A stretch of 64,000 nucleotides of DNA from Candidatus Gastranaerophilales bacterium (GTDB lineage Bacteria; Cyanobacteriota; Vampirovibrionia; Gastranaerophilales; Gastranaerophilaceae). A model generated the notes under the pieces. That model was not told the origin of the DNA. It ran no database searches and was given only the letters and a program-made list of their open reading frames with translations. Below, piece by piece: positions 51,021-60,761 of this stretch. Where the stretch lies: assembly GCA_944326585.1 (NCBI GenBank), contig CALVEN010000004.1, positions 62,001 through 126,000 on the forward strand, in the 5' to 3' direction. The first letter of the stretch is position 1. Each line of letters begins with the position of its first letter. Both the position numbers and the translations under genes were made by a program.

Positions 51021-51782
51021 ATGAAAAGCTGCTTAATTGATACACACGCACATATTGACATGCTTGATGATATTGAAAGCGCCATTACAAACGCTGCTGC
51101 CAGCGGCGTGAACAAGATTATTCTGCCCTGCGCATACCCGAAAGATCTTGAAAAAATTTACGAAATCTCAGAGAAATATCCTTACGTATACGGGCTTTTA
51201 GGAGTTCATCCTACAGAAGCCAAAGACTGGGATAATACAATTATTGATAAAATTAAAACTCTTGCAAAATCTCCCAAAATCATCGGTATAGGTGAAATAG
51301 GGCTGGATTATTACTGGGACAAAAGTTTTAACGACATCCAAAAAGATATTTTTATAAAACAAATTAAACTTGCAAATGAATTAAATCTTCCGATATGCGT
51401 TCACGACAGAGAAGCGCATAAAGATACATTTGATATTTTAAAGGAGTATAATCAAAATTCCGACGTAGTAATGCACTGTTTTTCAGGAAGCGTTGAATTC
51501 TCGCGAGAATGTGCAAAACAAGGCTGGTACCTCGCACTCGGCGGAGTGGTAACATTTAAAAATGCAATAAAAATGAAAGAAGTTGCAAAAGATATACCAC
51601 TTGATAAATTGCTTTTGGAAACCGATTCGCCCTACTTGACACCGGTTCCGTACAGAGGAAAAGAAAATCAGCCGGCTTACGTCAAATACGTTGCCGGAGA
51701 AATCGCTAAACTTCGCGGAATAACTTTTGACGAAATAGCAGATATAACAACGCGAAATGCCGAAAAGGTTTATAAAATATGA
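51021..51782 (+). CDS. tatD: TatD family metal-dependent deoxyribonuclease
   Basis: 253 residues from ATG 51021 (MKSCLIDTHAHIDML); a reading from TTG 50997 would include the promoter and is rejected. The TIM-barrel metallohydrolase ligands are visible: DTHAHID (HxH), GEIGLDYYW (Glu), CVHDREAH, VMHCFSGS and ETDSPYL. TatD enzymes act as 3'-5' exonucleases or deacylases. The stop overlaps the tlyA ATG (ATGA). Confidence 0.95.
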   Translation: MKSCLIDTHAHIDMLDDIESAITNAAASGVNKIILPCAYPKDLEKIYEISEKYPYVYGLLGVHPTEAKDWDNTIIDKIKTLAKSPKIIGIGEIGLDYYWDKSFNDIQKDIFIKQIKLANELNLPICVHDREAHKDTFDILKEYNQNSDVVMHCFSGSVEFSRECAKQGWYLALGGVVTFKNAIKMKEVAKDIPLDKLLLETDSPYLTPVPYRGKENQPAYVKYVAGEIAKLRGITFDEIADITTRNAEKVYKI

Positions 51783-52588
51783 AAAAAGAACGATTGGACA
51801 AATACCTTACGGATTTGGGTTATTTTGACACAAAAAGCAAGGCCTCGGCCGCAATTCTTGCGGGTCAGGTAAAAATTGATGACGAATACATTACAAAAGC
51901 AGGTTTTCAAATTAATATTGAAAAAGAACACGAAATCACGGTCAAATCAATGCCGTATGTATCGCGCGGAGGATTTAAACTAAAAAAAGCGCTTGATACA
52001 TTTCCTGTAAAGGTCGAAGACAGGATTTGCCTTGATGCCGGAGCCTCAACCGGCGGTTTTACGGATTGTCTTTTGCAAAACGGAGCAAAATTTGTTTATG
52101 CGGCAGACGTCGGATACGGTCAACTGGATTGGAAAATCCGCTCCGATAAAAGAGTCAAAACAATAGAAAAAACCAATCTCAAAATTTGTTCGTATTCGGA
52201 TATTTATGATGAAAACGACCCTCCTGCGGATCTTCTGGTCAGCGATTTGTCATTTATTTCGCTCACTAAAGTTTTGCCAAACCTGAAAAAACTTCTGTCG
52301 CCCGATTTTCACGAAATGATTTGTCTTATAAAACCGCAATTTGAAGCCGGAAAAGAAAATGTTGAAAAGGGCGGAGTCGTAAAAGACAAAAAAGTCCACA
52401 CTGGCGTAATCGAAAACGTAATTGACTGCGCAACCGGTTTGGGATATTCAGTAAAAGGTCTGACATACTCATCAATCAAAGGACCTTCCGGCAATATTGA
52501 ATACCTTTTGTGGATTTCGACAACACCGGACAGCTTTGATTACAATATTCAACAGATTACAGATGAAGCTTTCTGCACATTGAATTAA
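51779..52588 (+). CDS. tlyA: TlyA family rRNA 2'-O-methyltransferase (S4 + FtsJ-like)
   Basis: 269 residues: N-terminal S4 RNA-binding domain (RLDKYLTDLGYFDTKSKASAA), then a Rossmann methyltransferase with YVSRGGFKLKKAL, the SAM-binding DAGASTGGFTDCLLQNG, VYAADVGYGQLDWKIR and LVSDLSFISLTKVLP. TlyA methylates 16S/23S rRNA cytidines in actinobacteria; other family members are called haemolysin-like. Coupled to tatD by a 4-base overlap. Confidence 0.95.
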   Translation: MKKERLDKYLTDLGYFDTKSKASAAILAGQVKIDDEYITKAGFQINIEKEHEITVKSMPYVSRGGFKLKKALDTFPVKVEDRICLDAGASTGGFTDCLLQNGAKFVYAADVGYGQLDWKIRSDKRVKTIEKTNLKICSYSDIYDENDPPADLLVSDLSFISLTKVLPNLKKLLSPDFHEMICLIKPQFEAGKENVEKGGVVKDKKVHTGVIENVIDCATGLGYSVKGLTYSSIKGPSGNIEYLLWISTTPDSFDYNIQQITDEAFCTLN

Positions 52589-53011
52589 TCACAAATTGGT
52601 TTTAATTGCCACGGGTCTTACGGAATTATTCAAATCAATATATCGGAAAATATTCAGCACAATCCCCGGCTGGAAATAATAAACATTATTCGTAGGAGTT
52701 ATCCTCAATAAAGAAGTCTTGTTGTCAAACTTCACGACAGATGCCAAAAATTCTTTGTTCACCGCATTAAAAAGCACATACCCCGTTTTGGATTGAATTT
52801 CGTCAATTGTAAAACGGTTAGCGTTAATACTTGCGATTGTAAGATAAAAAAGATTTTCAGCATTCATATTAAAAACACGCGTACATTCTTCAAACGGAAC
52901 ATTTTGAACCGTCACAAGAGTGCTTAAGCTTACCGGCTGAGTTTGAGCTTGCACTCCTGACGGAATAAACATCAATATGAAAATAATCAATAATTTCACT
53001 ATTCTTGCCAA
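52589..53011 (-). CDS. secreted small protein of unknown function
   Basis: 140 residues with a signal peptide (KLLIIFILMFIPSGVQAQ, cleavage likely after AQA/Q). The mature 115 residues are beta-rich (FTIDEIQSKTGYVLFNAVNKEFLASVV, SLLRITPTNNVYYFQPG) and lack cysteines. Its start overlaps the polA stop by 13 bases, so it is the last gene of the tig-clpP-clpX-polA series. Function unknown. Confidence 0.82.
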   Translation of the reverse strand: MARIVKLLIIFILMFIPSGVQAQTQPVSLSTLVTVQNVPFEECTRVFNMNAENLFYLTIASINANRFTIDEIQSKTGYVLFNAVNKEFLASVVKFDNKTSLLRITPTNNVYYFQPGIVLNIFRYIDLNNSVRPVAIKTNL

Positions 53012-55842
53012 GTTTCACCTACGCTTATATCTATTATCAACGGTACCGATAACGGCTGATTTAATTCCATTGCCTCACGAACCAATTTTTGAACAATTTC
53101 AAGCTCATCTTTATAAACTTCCAGAACCAGTTCGTCATGAACCTGCATTATAAGTTTGGATTTTAAATTATTTGCATACATTTTTCTGTCGAGATCAACC
53201 ATAGCCAATTTTATTAAATCAGCAGCTGTTCCCTGCATAGGATGATTAATTGCCGCACGCTTGGCAAAATCTCTTACCATTCCGTTGGAACTGTTCAACT
53301 CACCTGCAAGATAACGTTTCCTGCCGAACATTGTTTCGACATATCCTTGTTCGGAAACCTTTTGCACAATATCTTCCATATATTTTTTAACGTTCGGATA
53401 TGTCGCAAAATATCTGTTTATAAAATTTTCCGCATCATAAATGCTGATATTTAAAGCCTTTGCAAGTCCGTATTTGCTCTGTCCGTAGACAATACCGAAA
53501 TTGACCGCCTTTGCTTTATAACGCATTTCTTTTGTGACCTTGTCCAACGGTACATCAAAAACTTTTGAAGCGGTAATTCTATGGATATCCTCACCCGATT
53601 TAAAAGCCTCAATCAAATGTTCATCGCCTGTCACATGAGCAAGAAGTCTTAACTCAATTTGTGAATAATCCGCCGACAAAATCAAACCGTTTTCTTTGTC
53701 ACGAGGAATAAACGCTTTACGAATTTTATTACCTTCTTCAGTTCTCACGGGGATATTCTGCAAATTAGGTTTGGATGAAGACAACCTGCCTGTAGCCGTT
53801 GTTGTTTGATTATACGTTGTGTGTATACGACCATCAACAGGACTTATTAATTCAGGCAAAGCATCAGTATAAGTTGATTTCAACTTGGCATATTTTCTTG
53901 ATTGCAAAATAAGACGCGCAATTTCATGTTCCTGAGCCAATTCCTCAAGAACTGCAGCACTCGTTGAAAATTGTGATTTGTTACGTTTTTTCAAAGGTGT
54001 TATCTGTAATTTATCAAATAAAATTTCAGAAACCTGTTTTGGTGATGCCACATTAAAAGCCTGACCTGCAATTTTATATATTTGGAATTCCGTTGAACGC
54101 AATAAATCAGCCATTGTACGGGATAATTCATTCAAATATTTAACATCAACAGAAATTCCGGCATACTCCATATTCGCAAGAACAACAGCAAGCGGAACCT
54201 CAATCTCATACAGGATTTTTAATTCTTTTTCATCCAGCCTGTTTATCCAAAACTTTGTAAGCTCAAAAATTGTTGAAAGCAAATCTGAAACAAATTTAAG
54301 GGCATTTTCTGTTGAAACATTGGAAATTGACTGATTAGTCTTAACATTACGGGATATTGGAGCTATATCACTTATAATATGCTCAACATTTTCTATAGAC
54401 TGAATATCCAGAGAATGAGTTCTGCTGGAATCTTTCACATAACTTGCAAGCAATGTATCAAAAATTATCCCTTTAACATTAACCCCCAGCGTAAGCAAAA
54501 AATTATGCTCAACTTTTGCGTCATGAGTAATTTTCTTTATATTTTCATCTTCAAATATCGGTTTTAACACAGAAATAACATCATTTTGCTTTAACTGATT
54601 TTCAATATGATGTCCGATAGGTATGTAAAAAGTTTTTGTTATATTTCCGTTATCTTCATAACATACTCTTTCGTCAGCCGAAAAATTATCATTATAAGCA
54701 ATGTCAATACCAAAAAGACTACCGCTCACAGCACTTTTAATATCACATTCCGTTCTGAAAACAAAAACTTTTTTTGATTTCAAAACCTCCGCAAGCTCCT
54801 GCAAATCAGAAGGATCAGTAATCAATTTTGATTCAAAATCTATATCCACTTTGTTAATTTCAGCTTTCACAGCTTCAGAAAACAACCCCAGCTGGCGCTG
54901 ACCTGATTGGGGTATAATCAGAGGCTGCGCAACCTTTGCATCTTTATCAAACGATGACAGAATTGAATCAATATTTTTCAAAAAACTGAAAAACTGCATT
55001 TTTTTAAGAAAAGCTGTAACTTTTGTAAGATCCGGCAGTTCAATTTTTGCACTGGAAAAATCAAAATCAATGTCAAGATCTCTTACAATAGTTGCCAGAA
55101 AATAACTTAATTTTGCAGATTCAATATTTGCGCAAAAACATGCTTTTATATTTTTTTCAGTAATTTCATCCGCGTGTGCAATAATATTATCCAGATGCCC
55201 GAACTTAGTAAGAAGTTTGATGGCACTCTTTTCACCGATACCTTTTACACCCGGGATATTATCGGACGAATCGCCTCTAAGACTCTTATAATCGACAATC
55301 TGATCCGGATAAACCCCGAATTTTTCATGAACTTTTTCCCAGTCATATTCCGTCAATTCGCCTTTTGCCGGAATAATAACTTTTACACAGCCTTCTTTAT
55401 CAACAAGCTGAAAAGAATCCTGATCACCTGTCAATATTAAAACTTTATGTCCCAATTCACATGCGCGTTTTGAAATAGTTCCGATAACATCATCCGCTTC
55501 ATATCCCGGTTTTGTATAAACAGGAATATTAAAAGCATCCAAACCTTCATATATCAAGTCCATTTGAACACGCATGGCATCCGGCATAGCTTCACGATTT
55601 GCTTTATATTCGGGATATTTTTCAACACGGAAAGTGTCATGGCTTACATCAAATGCAACACATATAGCATCCGGTTTTAAAGTCTTGTTTTTCAACAAAT
55701 CAAAAACAGCTTTAAAAAAACCGAACACCGCCCAGGTAGGTGTGCCGCCTGACGTCTTCATATTAGTGCGTTCCAATGCAAAAAACTGCCTAAAAGCCAA
55801 TGCGTGACCGTCAATAAGTATTAAAGTTTTTTGTTCTTCCAT
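52999..55842 (-). CDS. polA: DNA polymerase I with degenerate proofreading domain
   Basis: 947 residues. The 5'-3' exonuclease domain (LILIDGHALAFRQFFAL, GYEADDVIGTI, GDQDSFQLV, GDSSDNIPGVKGIG) and the polymerase domain (motif A DYSQIELRLLAHV, motif B RYKAKAVNFGIVYG with Phe, motif C QVHDELVLEV) are complete. The 3'-5' exonuclease domain is present but altered: exo I reads FRTECD where FDTET is expected, and exo II has HDAKVEHN with Glu in place of Asp. Proofreading is therefore doubtful. It follows clpX on the same strand. Confidence 0.97.
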   Translation of the reverse strand: MEEQKTLILIDGHALAFRQFFALERTNMKTSGGTPTWAVFGFFKAVFDLLKNKTLKPDAICVAFDVSHDTFRVEKYPEYKANREAMPDAMRVQMDLIYEGLDAFNIPVYTKPGYEADDVIGTISKRACELGHKVLILTGDQDSFQLVDKEGCVKVIIPAKGELTEYDWEKVHEKFGVYPDQIVDYKSLRGDSSDNIPGVKGIGEKSAIKLLTKFGHLDNIIAHADEITEKNIKACFCANIESAKLSYFLATIVRDLDIDFDFSSAKIELPDLTKVTAFLKKMQFFSFLKNIDSILSSFDKDAKVAQPLIIPQSGQRQLGLFSEAVKAEINKVDIDFESKLITDPSDLQELAEVLKSKKVFVFRTECDIKSAVSGSLFGIDIAYNDNFSADERVCYEDNGNITKTFYIPIGHHIENQLKQNDVISVLKPIFEDENIKKITHDAKVEHNFLLTLGVNVKGIIFDTLLASYVKDSSRTHSLDIQSIENVEHIISDIAPISRNVKTNQSISNVSTENALKFVSDLLSTIFELTKFWINRLDEKELKILYEIEVPLAVVLANMEYAGISVDVKYLNELSRTMADLLRSTEFQIYKIAGQAFNVASPKQVSEILFDKLQITPLKKRNKSQFSTSAAVLEELAQEHEIARLILQSRKYAKLKSTYTDALPELISPVDGRIHTTYNQTTTATGRLSSSKPNLQNIPVRTEEGNKIRKAFIPRDKENGLILSADYSQIELRLLAHVTGDEHLIEAFKSGEDIHRITASKVFDVPLDKVTKEMRYKAKAVNFGIVYGQSKYGLAKALNISIYDAENFINRYFATYPNVKKYMEDIVQKVSEQGYVETMFGRKRYLAGELNSSNGMVRDFAKRAAINHPMQGTAADLIKLAMVDLDRKMYANNLKSKLIMQVHDELVLEVYKDELEIVQKLVREAMELNQPLSVPLIIDISVGETWQE

Positions 55843-55860
55843 AACATATCCCCAGAAAAA

Positions 55861-57171
55861 CTATGCAATAATTTCTTCGGTGCCGTCATTTCTTTTTGTC
55901 GGCAAAGGAATTAATTCTGCGGAATTTCTGTTTTTTACAGCGTCTGCTGTTACGACATATTTTTCCATATTTTCTTTAGTCGGAACATCATACATTACAT
56001 CCAACATAATTTCTTCAACAATAGATCTCAAAGCTCTTGCGCCGGTTTTACGTTTCATTGCTTCCTGAGCAATCAAATCAATTGCTTCAGGCTCAAATTC
56101 CAAATCCACACCGTCCATTTTTAATAAACATTGATACTGTTTTACAATGGCATTTTTAGGTTCCGTTAAAATCATTTTTAAGGTCTTTTCATTCAACTGA
56201 TCCAAAACCGCATAGGTAGGAATACGTCCGATAAACTCAGGAATCAGACCGAATTTCAACAAATCCTCTGGCTGAAGTTTTTTCAGCAGCTTATTAGCAT
56301 TAGCTTCACGTTCTGCCTGCGACATAGGAGCTTTTGCGCCAAAACCTACGGTATTACCTTCACCGGCGCGTCGTTCAACAATTTTTTCCAATCCGACAAA
56401 AGCACCGCCGACAATAAATAATATATTGCTTGTATCTATTTCGATAAATTCTTGATGCGGATGTTTTCTGCCGCCTTGAGGAGGAACATGTGCAACGGTT
56501 CCTTCAATCATTTTCAACAAAGCCTGCTGAACACCTTCGCCGGAAACATCACGGGTTATTGATGTGTTTTCGGATTTTCTTGAAATTTTATCAATTTCAT
56601 CAATATAAATAATGCCGCGCTCAGCCTTTGCAGCATCAAATTCTGCATTTTGATACAAGCGCAAAAGAATATTTTCAACGTCATCACCGACATAACCGGC
56701 TTCCGTCAAAGTTGTAGCATCTGCAACGGCAAAGGGGACATCAAGCATTTTTGCAAGCGTCTGAGCAAGTAAAGTTTTACCTGAACCTGTCGGACCTACA
56801 AGAAGAATATTCGACTTTTGGATTTCAACATCATCTTTTGAATTAGCCGATTTGTTGTGTTTTAAACGTTTATAATGATTGTAAACAGCCACAGACAGAA
56901 CTTTTTTAGCCTCATCCTGACCCACAATATACTGATCAAGATAATCTTTTATTTCATGAGGTTTCGGAATCGGTTTTTCAGAAACATTTTCTCCGCCATC
57001 TTGATTTTCTTTATCTTTTGACTCGAAAAATTCTTCATCCAGAATCTCATTACAAAGTTCAACACATTCATCGCAGATATAAACTTCCGGACCTGCGATT
57101 AACTTTTTAACCTGGTCCTGAGATTTACCGCAAAATGAACATTTTAGTCTGCTGTCATCATGTTTAGGCAT
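55861..57171 (-). CDS. clpX: ATP-dependent Clp protease ATPase subunit ClpX
   Basis: 436 residues: N-terminal zinc-binding domain (CSFCGKSQ and CDECVELC), AAA+ core with Walker [16 protein letters not shown], Walker [12 protein letters not shown], the [15 protein letters not shown] region, an [10 protein letters not shown] sensor/IGF-loop area and the C-terminal [12 protein letters not shown]. It unfolds substrates for ClpP, encoded just upstream. Confidence 0.98.
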   Translation of the reverse strand: MPKHDDSRLKCSFCGKSQDQVKKLIAGPEVYICDECVELCNEILDEEFFESKDKENQDGGENVSEKPIPKPHEIKDYLDQYIVGQDEAKKVLSVAVYNHYKRLKHNKSANSKDDVEIQKSNILLVGPTGSGKTLLAQTLAKMLDVPFAVADATTLTEAGYVGDDVENILLRLYQNAEFDAAKAERGIIYIDEIDKISRKSENTSITRDVSGEGVQQALLKMIEGTVAHVPPQGGRKHPHQEFIEIDTSNILFIVGGAFVGLEKIVERRAGEGNTVGFGAKAPMSQAEREANANKLLKKLQPEDLLKFGLIPEFIGRIPTYAVLDQLNEKTLKMILTEPKNAIVKQYQCLLKMDGVDLEFEPEAIDLIAQEAMKRKTGARALRSIVEEIMLDVMYDVPTKENMEKYVVTADAVKNRNSAELIPLPTKRNDGTEEIIA

Positions 57172-57193
57172 TATTTATATTCTCCGAAATTTA

Positions 57194-57787
57194 CTAACCT
57201 TTAACGATATCTCTTGATACGACTTTATCAATCATACCGTATTCAAGCGCTTCTTGAGGTGTCATGATATAGTCACGATCAGTATCTTTTTCAATTTTTT
57301 TCAAAGATTGACCGGTATTATTAGCAAGAATTTCATTCAAGCTTTTCTTAATTCTTACAATTTCAGCTGCCTGAATTTCGATATCGGTTGCCTGACCCTG
57401 CGCACCGCCGAGAGGCTGGTGAATCAAAACTCTTGAATGCGGCAGCGCCATTCTTTTGCCTTTTGTACCGGCAGCAAGCAAAAACGCACCCATAGATGCT
57501 GCCTGCCCCAAACAAATAGTTGAAACATCAGCTCTGATATGCTGCATTGTATCATAAATTGCGAAACCTGCCGTAACACTTCCGCCCGGGCTGTTGATAT
57601 ATAACATAATATCTTTTTCCGGATTTTCACTGTCCAGCAAAAGCATTTGCGCAACAACCAGATTGGCGACCATATCATCAATAGGGGTTCCCAAAAAGAT
57701 AATTCTCTCTCTCAAAAGTCTTGAGAATATATCAAAGGAACGCTCACCGCGGCTTGATTGTTCAATTACAACAGGTACAAAACTCAT
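57194..57787 (-). CDS. clpP: ATP-dependent Clp protease proteolytic subunit ClpP
   Basis: 197 residues. Catalytic Ser in [14 protein letters not shown], His in [11 protein letters not shown], and Asp in [18 protein letters not shown]. It forms the tetradecameric peptidase with ClpX. SD AAAGGAAA. Sits between tig and clpX, the classical tig-clpP-clpX order. Confidence 0.98.
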   Translation of the reverse strand: MSFVPVVIEQSSRGERSFDIFSRLLRERIIFLGTPIDDMVANLVVAQMLLLDSENPEKDIMLYINSPGGSVTAGFAIYDTMQHIRADVSTICLGQAASMGAFLLAAGTKGKRMALPHSRVLIHQPLGGAQGQATDIEIQAAEIVRIKKSLNEILANNTGQSLKKIEKDTDRDYIMTPQEALEYGMIDKVVSRDIVKG

Positions 57788-57822
57788 GATTTAATTTCCT
57801 TTCTTATATTATAACGTTATAA

Positions 57823-59148
57823 TTATTTTGATTCAACCTTTTGTTTTTTAGGAGGAACAATTTCTACAGTATTATTTGAAACGAGAAAATCTCTGACTTT
57901 ATCATTCAAAGCCTGCTGAGAAATTGAACCGAGCATTTCGGGATTTTGACCGATTTGCTTTATAACATCAGGCTGCTGCAGTCCGTACATTGCAGACAAC
58001 TGAGCGAATTTTTGTTCCAAATCTTTCGGCTCAAGCTTGATATTTTCTTCTTTGGCTATTTTATCAATTACTAAAGAATTTTTAATTCTATGCTCCGCAT
58101 CCTCTTTTAAAGTTGCTTCCAAATGATCGACCCCGCCCTGTGATTTTACGAGAGTTTCCCAGTCAATCCCCTGATATGCAAGTCTTTGTTTATAATCAGC
58201 TTTCAAAGATTCAACTTCGCGCGAAATCATACTTTCCGGAATATCAACTTTTGCAGCGTCAATAACAGTTTTGAAAAGTTCATTTTCCGTATTTTGTTTA
58301 TTTGTTCTTTCTCTTTGAGATTCCAGATATTTTTTAACATCGGCTTTTAAATCATCCACTGTTTTAAACGGACCGACTTTTTGAGCAAAAGCATCATTTA
58401 ATTCCGGCAAAATTTTCTCTTTAATTTCATGAATTTTAATTTTAAAAACAGCCGGCTGACCTTTCAGTTTCTCATCATGATATTCTTCCGGGAAGGTAAC
58501 ATTTATTTCAAACTCGTCATTAACATTTTTACCGACAATTTGTTCTGCAAAACCGGGGATGAAGTTTGAGTGTCCCAAATCTAACGGATAGTTCTTACCT
58601 TCACCGCCTGCGATTTTTTCGCCGTTAACGAAACCTTCAAAATCAATAACGGCAGTATCTGTATCTTTAGCGGGCCTATCCACAACCAGCTCAAGAGTTG
58701 CATGCTGTTCAAGAAGATTATCAAGCGATTTTTGTTCGGCATCATCCGGAATCGGAGAATCTTCGACTTTCAAATTCAAACCTTTGTATTCGCCCAATGT
58801 AACCTCAGGACGTGTCTCGACTTTTACGCTTACAGTTAAATCCTTGCCCACTTCAAAATCATAAGAAGTAATTGAAGGCTGAGTAATAACATCCAACTTA
58901 TTTTCCTGAATTGCCTGAGAAATTGTTTTAGGCATTAAGCTTTCTATAGCTTCTATTTTAATTCTTTCGGTACCTACATGTTTTTCAACGATAGCTCTGG
59001 GAGCTTTACCTTTTCTAAAGCCGTCAATATTAACATACTGCGAAATCTTGGCCGCAGCTTTATTATAAGCTTCAGCAGCTTCTTTTGCCGGTATCACGAT
59101 ATCTAAATCAACTACATTATCTTTTCCGTTTTTCAAACTAACTTTCAT
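57823..59148 (-). CDS. tig: trigger factor (ribosome-bound peptidyl-prolyl isomerase chaperone)
   Basis: 441 residues. The N-terminal ribosome-binding domain has the signature GFRKGKAPRAIVEK; the FKBP-type PPIase domain follows (DTAVIDFEGFVNGEKIAGGEGKNY, IPGFAEQIVG) and then a long helical C-terminal domain. It chaperones nascent chains on the ribosome. SD AAAGGAAAGAG precedes ATG 59148. First gene of the tig-clpP-clpX-polA operon, divergent from the acyltransferase gene. Confidence 0.97.
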   Translation of the reverse strand: MKVSLKNGKDNVVDLDIVIPAKEAAEAYNKAAAKISQYVNIDGFRKGKAPRAIVEKHVGTERIKIEAIESLMPKTISQAIQENKLDVITQPSITSYDFEVGKDLTVSVKVETRPEVTLGEYKGLNLKVEDSPIPDDAEQKSLDNLLEQHATLELVVDRPAKDTDTAVIDFEGFVNGEKIAGGEGKNYPLDLGHSNFIPGFAEQIVGKNVNDEFEINVTFPEEYHDEKLKGQPAVFKIKIHEIKEKILPELNDAFAQKVGPFKTVDDLKADVKKYLESQRERTNKQNTENELFKTVIDAAKVDIPESMISREVESLKADYKQRLAYQGIDWETLVKSQGGVDHLEATLKEDAEHRIKNSLVIDKIAKEENIKLEPKDLEQKFAQLSAMYGLQQPDVIKQIGQNPEMLGSISQQALNDKVRDFLVSNNTVEIVPPKKQKVESK

Positions 59149-59282
59149 TTATCTCTTTCCTTTTTACACTACATCTTTTCAAATTATACATCAAAAAAGA
59201 ATATGTGCAAGTCGTTCAAAGGGATGAAATATACGATTCATGCCGACAAAAGGTAAGAATTAACATGCCTTAAATTTTATGA

Positions 59283-59288
59283 TACAAT
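59283..59288 (+). promoter_or_regulatory. extended -10 box seven bases before a start codon
   Basis: TGATACAAT (hexamer 59283-59288), then AGACAAT and ATG 59296, without an SD. Another leaderless candidate. Confidence 0.55.
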
Positions 59289-59295
59289 AGACAAT

Positions 59296-59967
59296 ATGGT
59301 CAGATTAATAAACAAATCAAATATAGATAAACTGGCGGCAATAGTTAACAAAATATTAGTGTTGCAAAGATTTTTCACGCATATTATAGAAATAAATAAT
59401 CCTCAAATTAAACCGTGTATATATGCAATGTGGCACGAAAACCAATTTTGTATATACGGAATAGAAGACAAAGCTCATTTGAATGTTTTAATAAGCAATT
59501 CATCGGACGGAGAGATTATCGCAAGAACTGTTGAAGACTGGGGTTTCAAAGTGGTAAGAGGTTCAACCGCGAGAAAAGGCTGTGTAACCTCAACAATGCA
59601 GCTGATTACAAGGCTTAAAGAAGGTGAATGCGCGGCTTTAATGGTAGATGGTCCGCATGGTCCTCTGCATAAAGTCAAAAAAGGCGCTTATACACTTGCA
59701 AAAGAAACAGGTGCGCCGATTGTGCCTGTTCACTGGTATTCAAAAGAAAAAACTTTTATAACACTTCCCTCCTGGGACAAAATGAAAACACCTTTCGGCC
59801 GTTGTAATATCATAAATATCTATGGAGAACCAATTTATGTCAACCCGGAGGACAACGAAGAAGATGTGGCACAACGTTTAAAAGCTGCCCTTTTTGATCT
59901 TGAAAAACGCGCGCCGGAAGAATTTCAAAAAGCTAAAAAATTAAAATTATGGAAAAAAGGAAAATAA
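59296..59967 (+). CDS. DUF374 lysophospholipid-acyltransferase-like protein
   Basis: 223 residues, no membrane helix beyond a weak hydrophobic N-terminus. The DUF374 blocks are present: AMWHENQFCIYGI (with the HxxxxD-like WH motif), VLISNSSDGEIIARTVEDWGFKVVRGSTARKG, and MVDGPHGPLHKVKKGAYTLAKETGAPIVPVHWYS. DUF374 proteins are related to the LPLAT/LpxL acyltransferases, suggesting lipid or lipid A modification. Overlaps the nitrilase gene by 19 bases. Confidence 0.9.
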   Translation: MVRLINKSNIDKLAAIVNKILVLQRFFTHIIEINNPQIKPCIYAMWHENQFCIYGIEDKAHLNVLISNSSDGEIIARTVEDWGFKVVRGSTARKGCVTSTMQLITRLKEGECAALMVDGPHGPLHKVKKGAYTLAKETGAPIVPVHWYSKEKTFITLPSWDKMKTPFGRCNIINIYGEPIYVNPEDNEEDVAQRLKAALFDLEKRAPEEFQKAKKLKLWKKGK

Positions 59968-60761
59968 AAATTTCAGCGGTTCAAATGTGTGCCGCCATAG
60001 GCGATAAAAAATCCAATTTTGAAAAAATAAAACAACTTACATCTTTAATTGAAAAAACTGATGTCATTGTTTTGCCTGAAGTTTGGACTGTCGGCTGGTC
60101 ATGCAAAGATTTTATCAAGAGCGGCGAATATCTTGAAAATTCCGAAACTATCAAATTTTTATCCGAAATTGCAAAAGAAAAAAAATGCAATATTATCGGC
60201 GGAAGCTTTGTCCGAAAAGTTGACGAAAAAACTTACTTCAACACCTGCCCGGTAATAGACAGACAAGGTCAATTAAAAGCTTTATACGACAAAAACCATC
60301 TGTATTCATATTACGGCTGCGGCGAAGGGGAATATATAACAAAAGGCGAAAATCCCGTTATGGTAAATCTTGACGGAATAAATTTCGGACTGACAATCTG
60401 CTATGACATACGTTTTCCGGAGATTTACAGAGCGTATAGAAAGTCGGGTGCCGATATTTTTATAAACAGTGCTGCCTGGGCTTCGACAAAACCGATGCAA
60501 TGGGAGATGATGACCCGTTCACGGGCAATTGAAAACCAGACATTTATGGTTGCGGTTAACCAGTTCGGACCTATGAGAAACAATGAAACAAATCTTGGAC
60601 ATTCAAGAATTATTGACTATAATGGAAGTGTACTTTCTCAAATTTTATCCGGCGAAGGAGTTATTCAAGCCGAATTAAATCTTGTTGAAATGTACAAATT
60701 TAGGGAAAAATGCACAATTTTAAATGATATTCAAAAGTCTTATGAGGTAAAATCCGTATGA
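59949..60761 (+). CDS. carbon-nitrogen hydrolase (nitrilase superfamily)
   Basis: 270 residues with the Glu-Lys-Cys triad in its usual places: VIVLPEVWTVGW (Glu), LYDKNHLYSY (Lys) and LTICYDIRFPEIYR (Cys). The CYDIRFPE context resembles NIT2/omega-amidase and deaminated-glutathione amidase members, so a dicarboxylate monoamide amidase is likely; the exact substrate is open. Coupled to both neighbours by overlaps. Confidence 0.92.
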   Translation: MEKRKIKISAVQMCAAIGDKKSNFEKIKQLTSLIEKTDVIVLPEVWTVGWSCKDFIKSGEYLENSETIKFLSEIAKEKKCNIIGGSFVRKVDEKTYFNTCPVIDRQGQLKALYDKNHLYSYYGCGEGEYITKGENPVMVNLDGINFGLTICYDIRFPEIYRAYRKSGADIFINSAAWASTKPMQWEMMTRSRAIENQTFMVAVNQFGPMRNNETNLGHSRIIDYNGSVLSQILSGEGVIQAELNLVEMYKFREKCTILNDIQKSYEVKSV

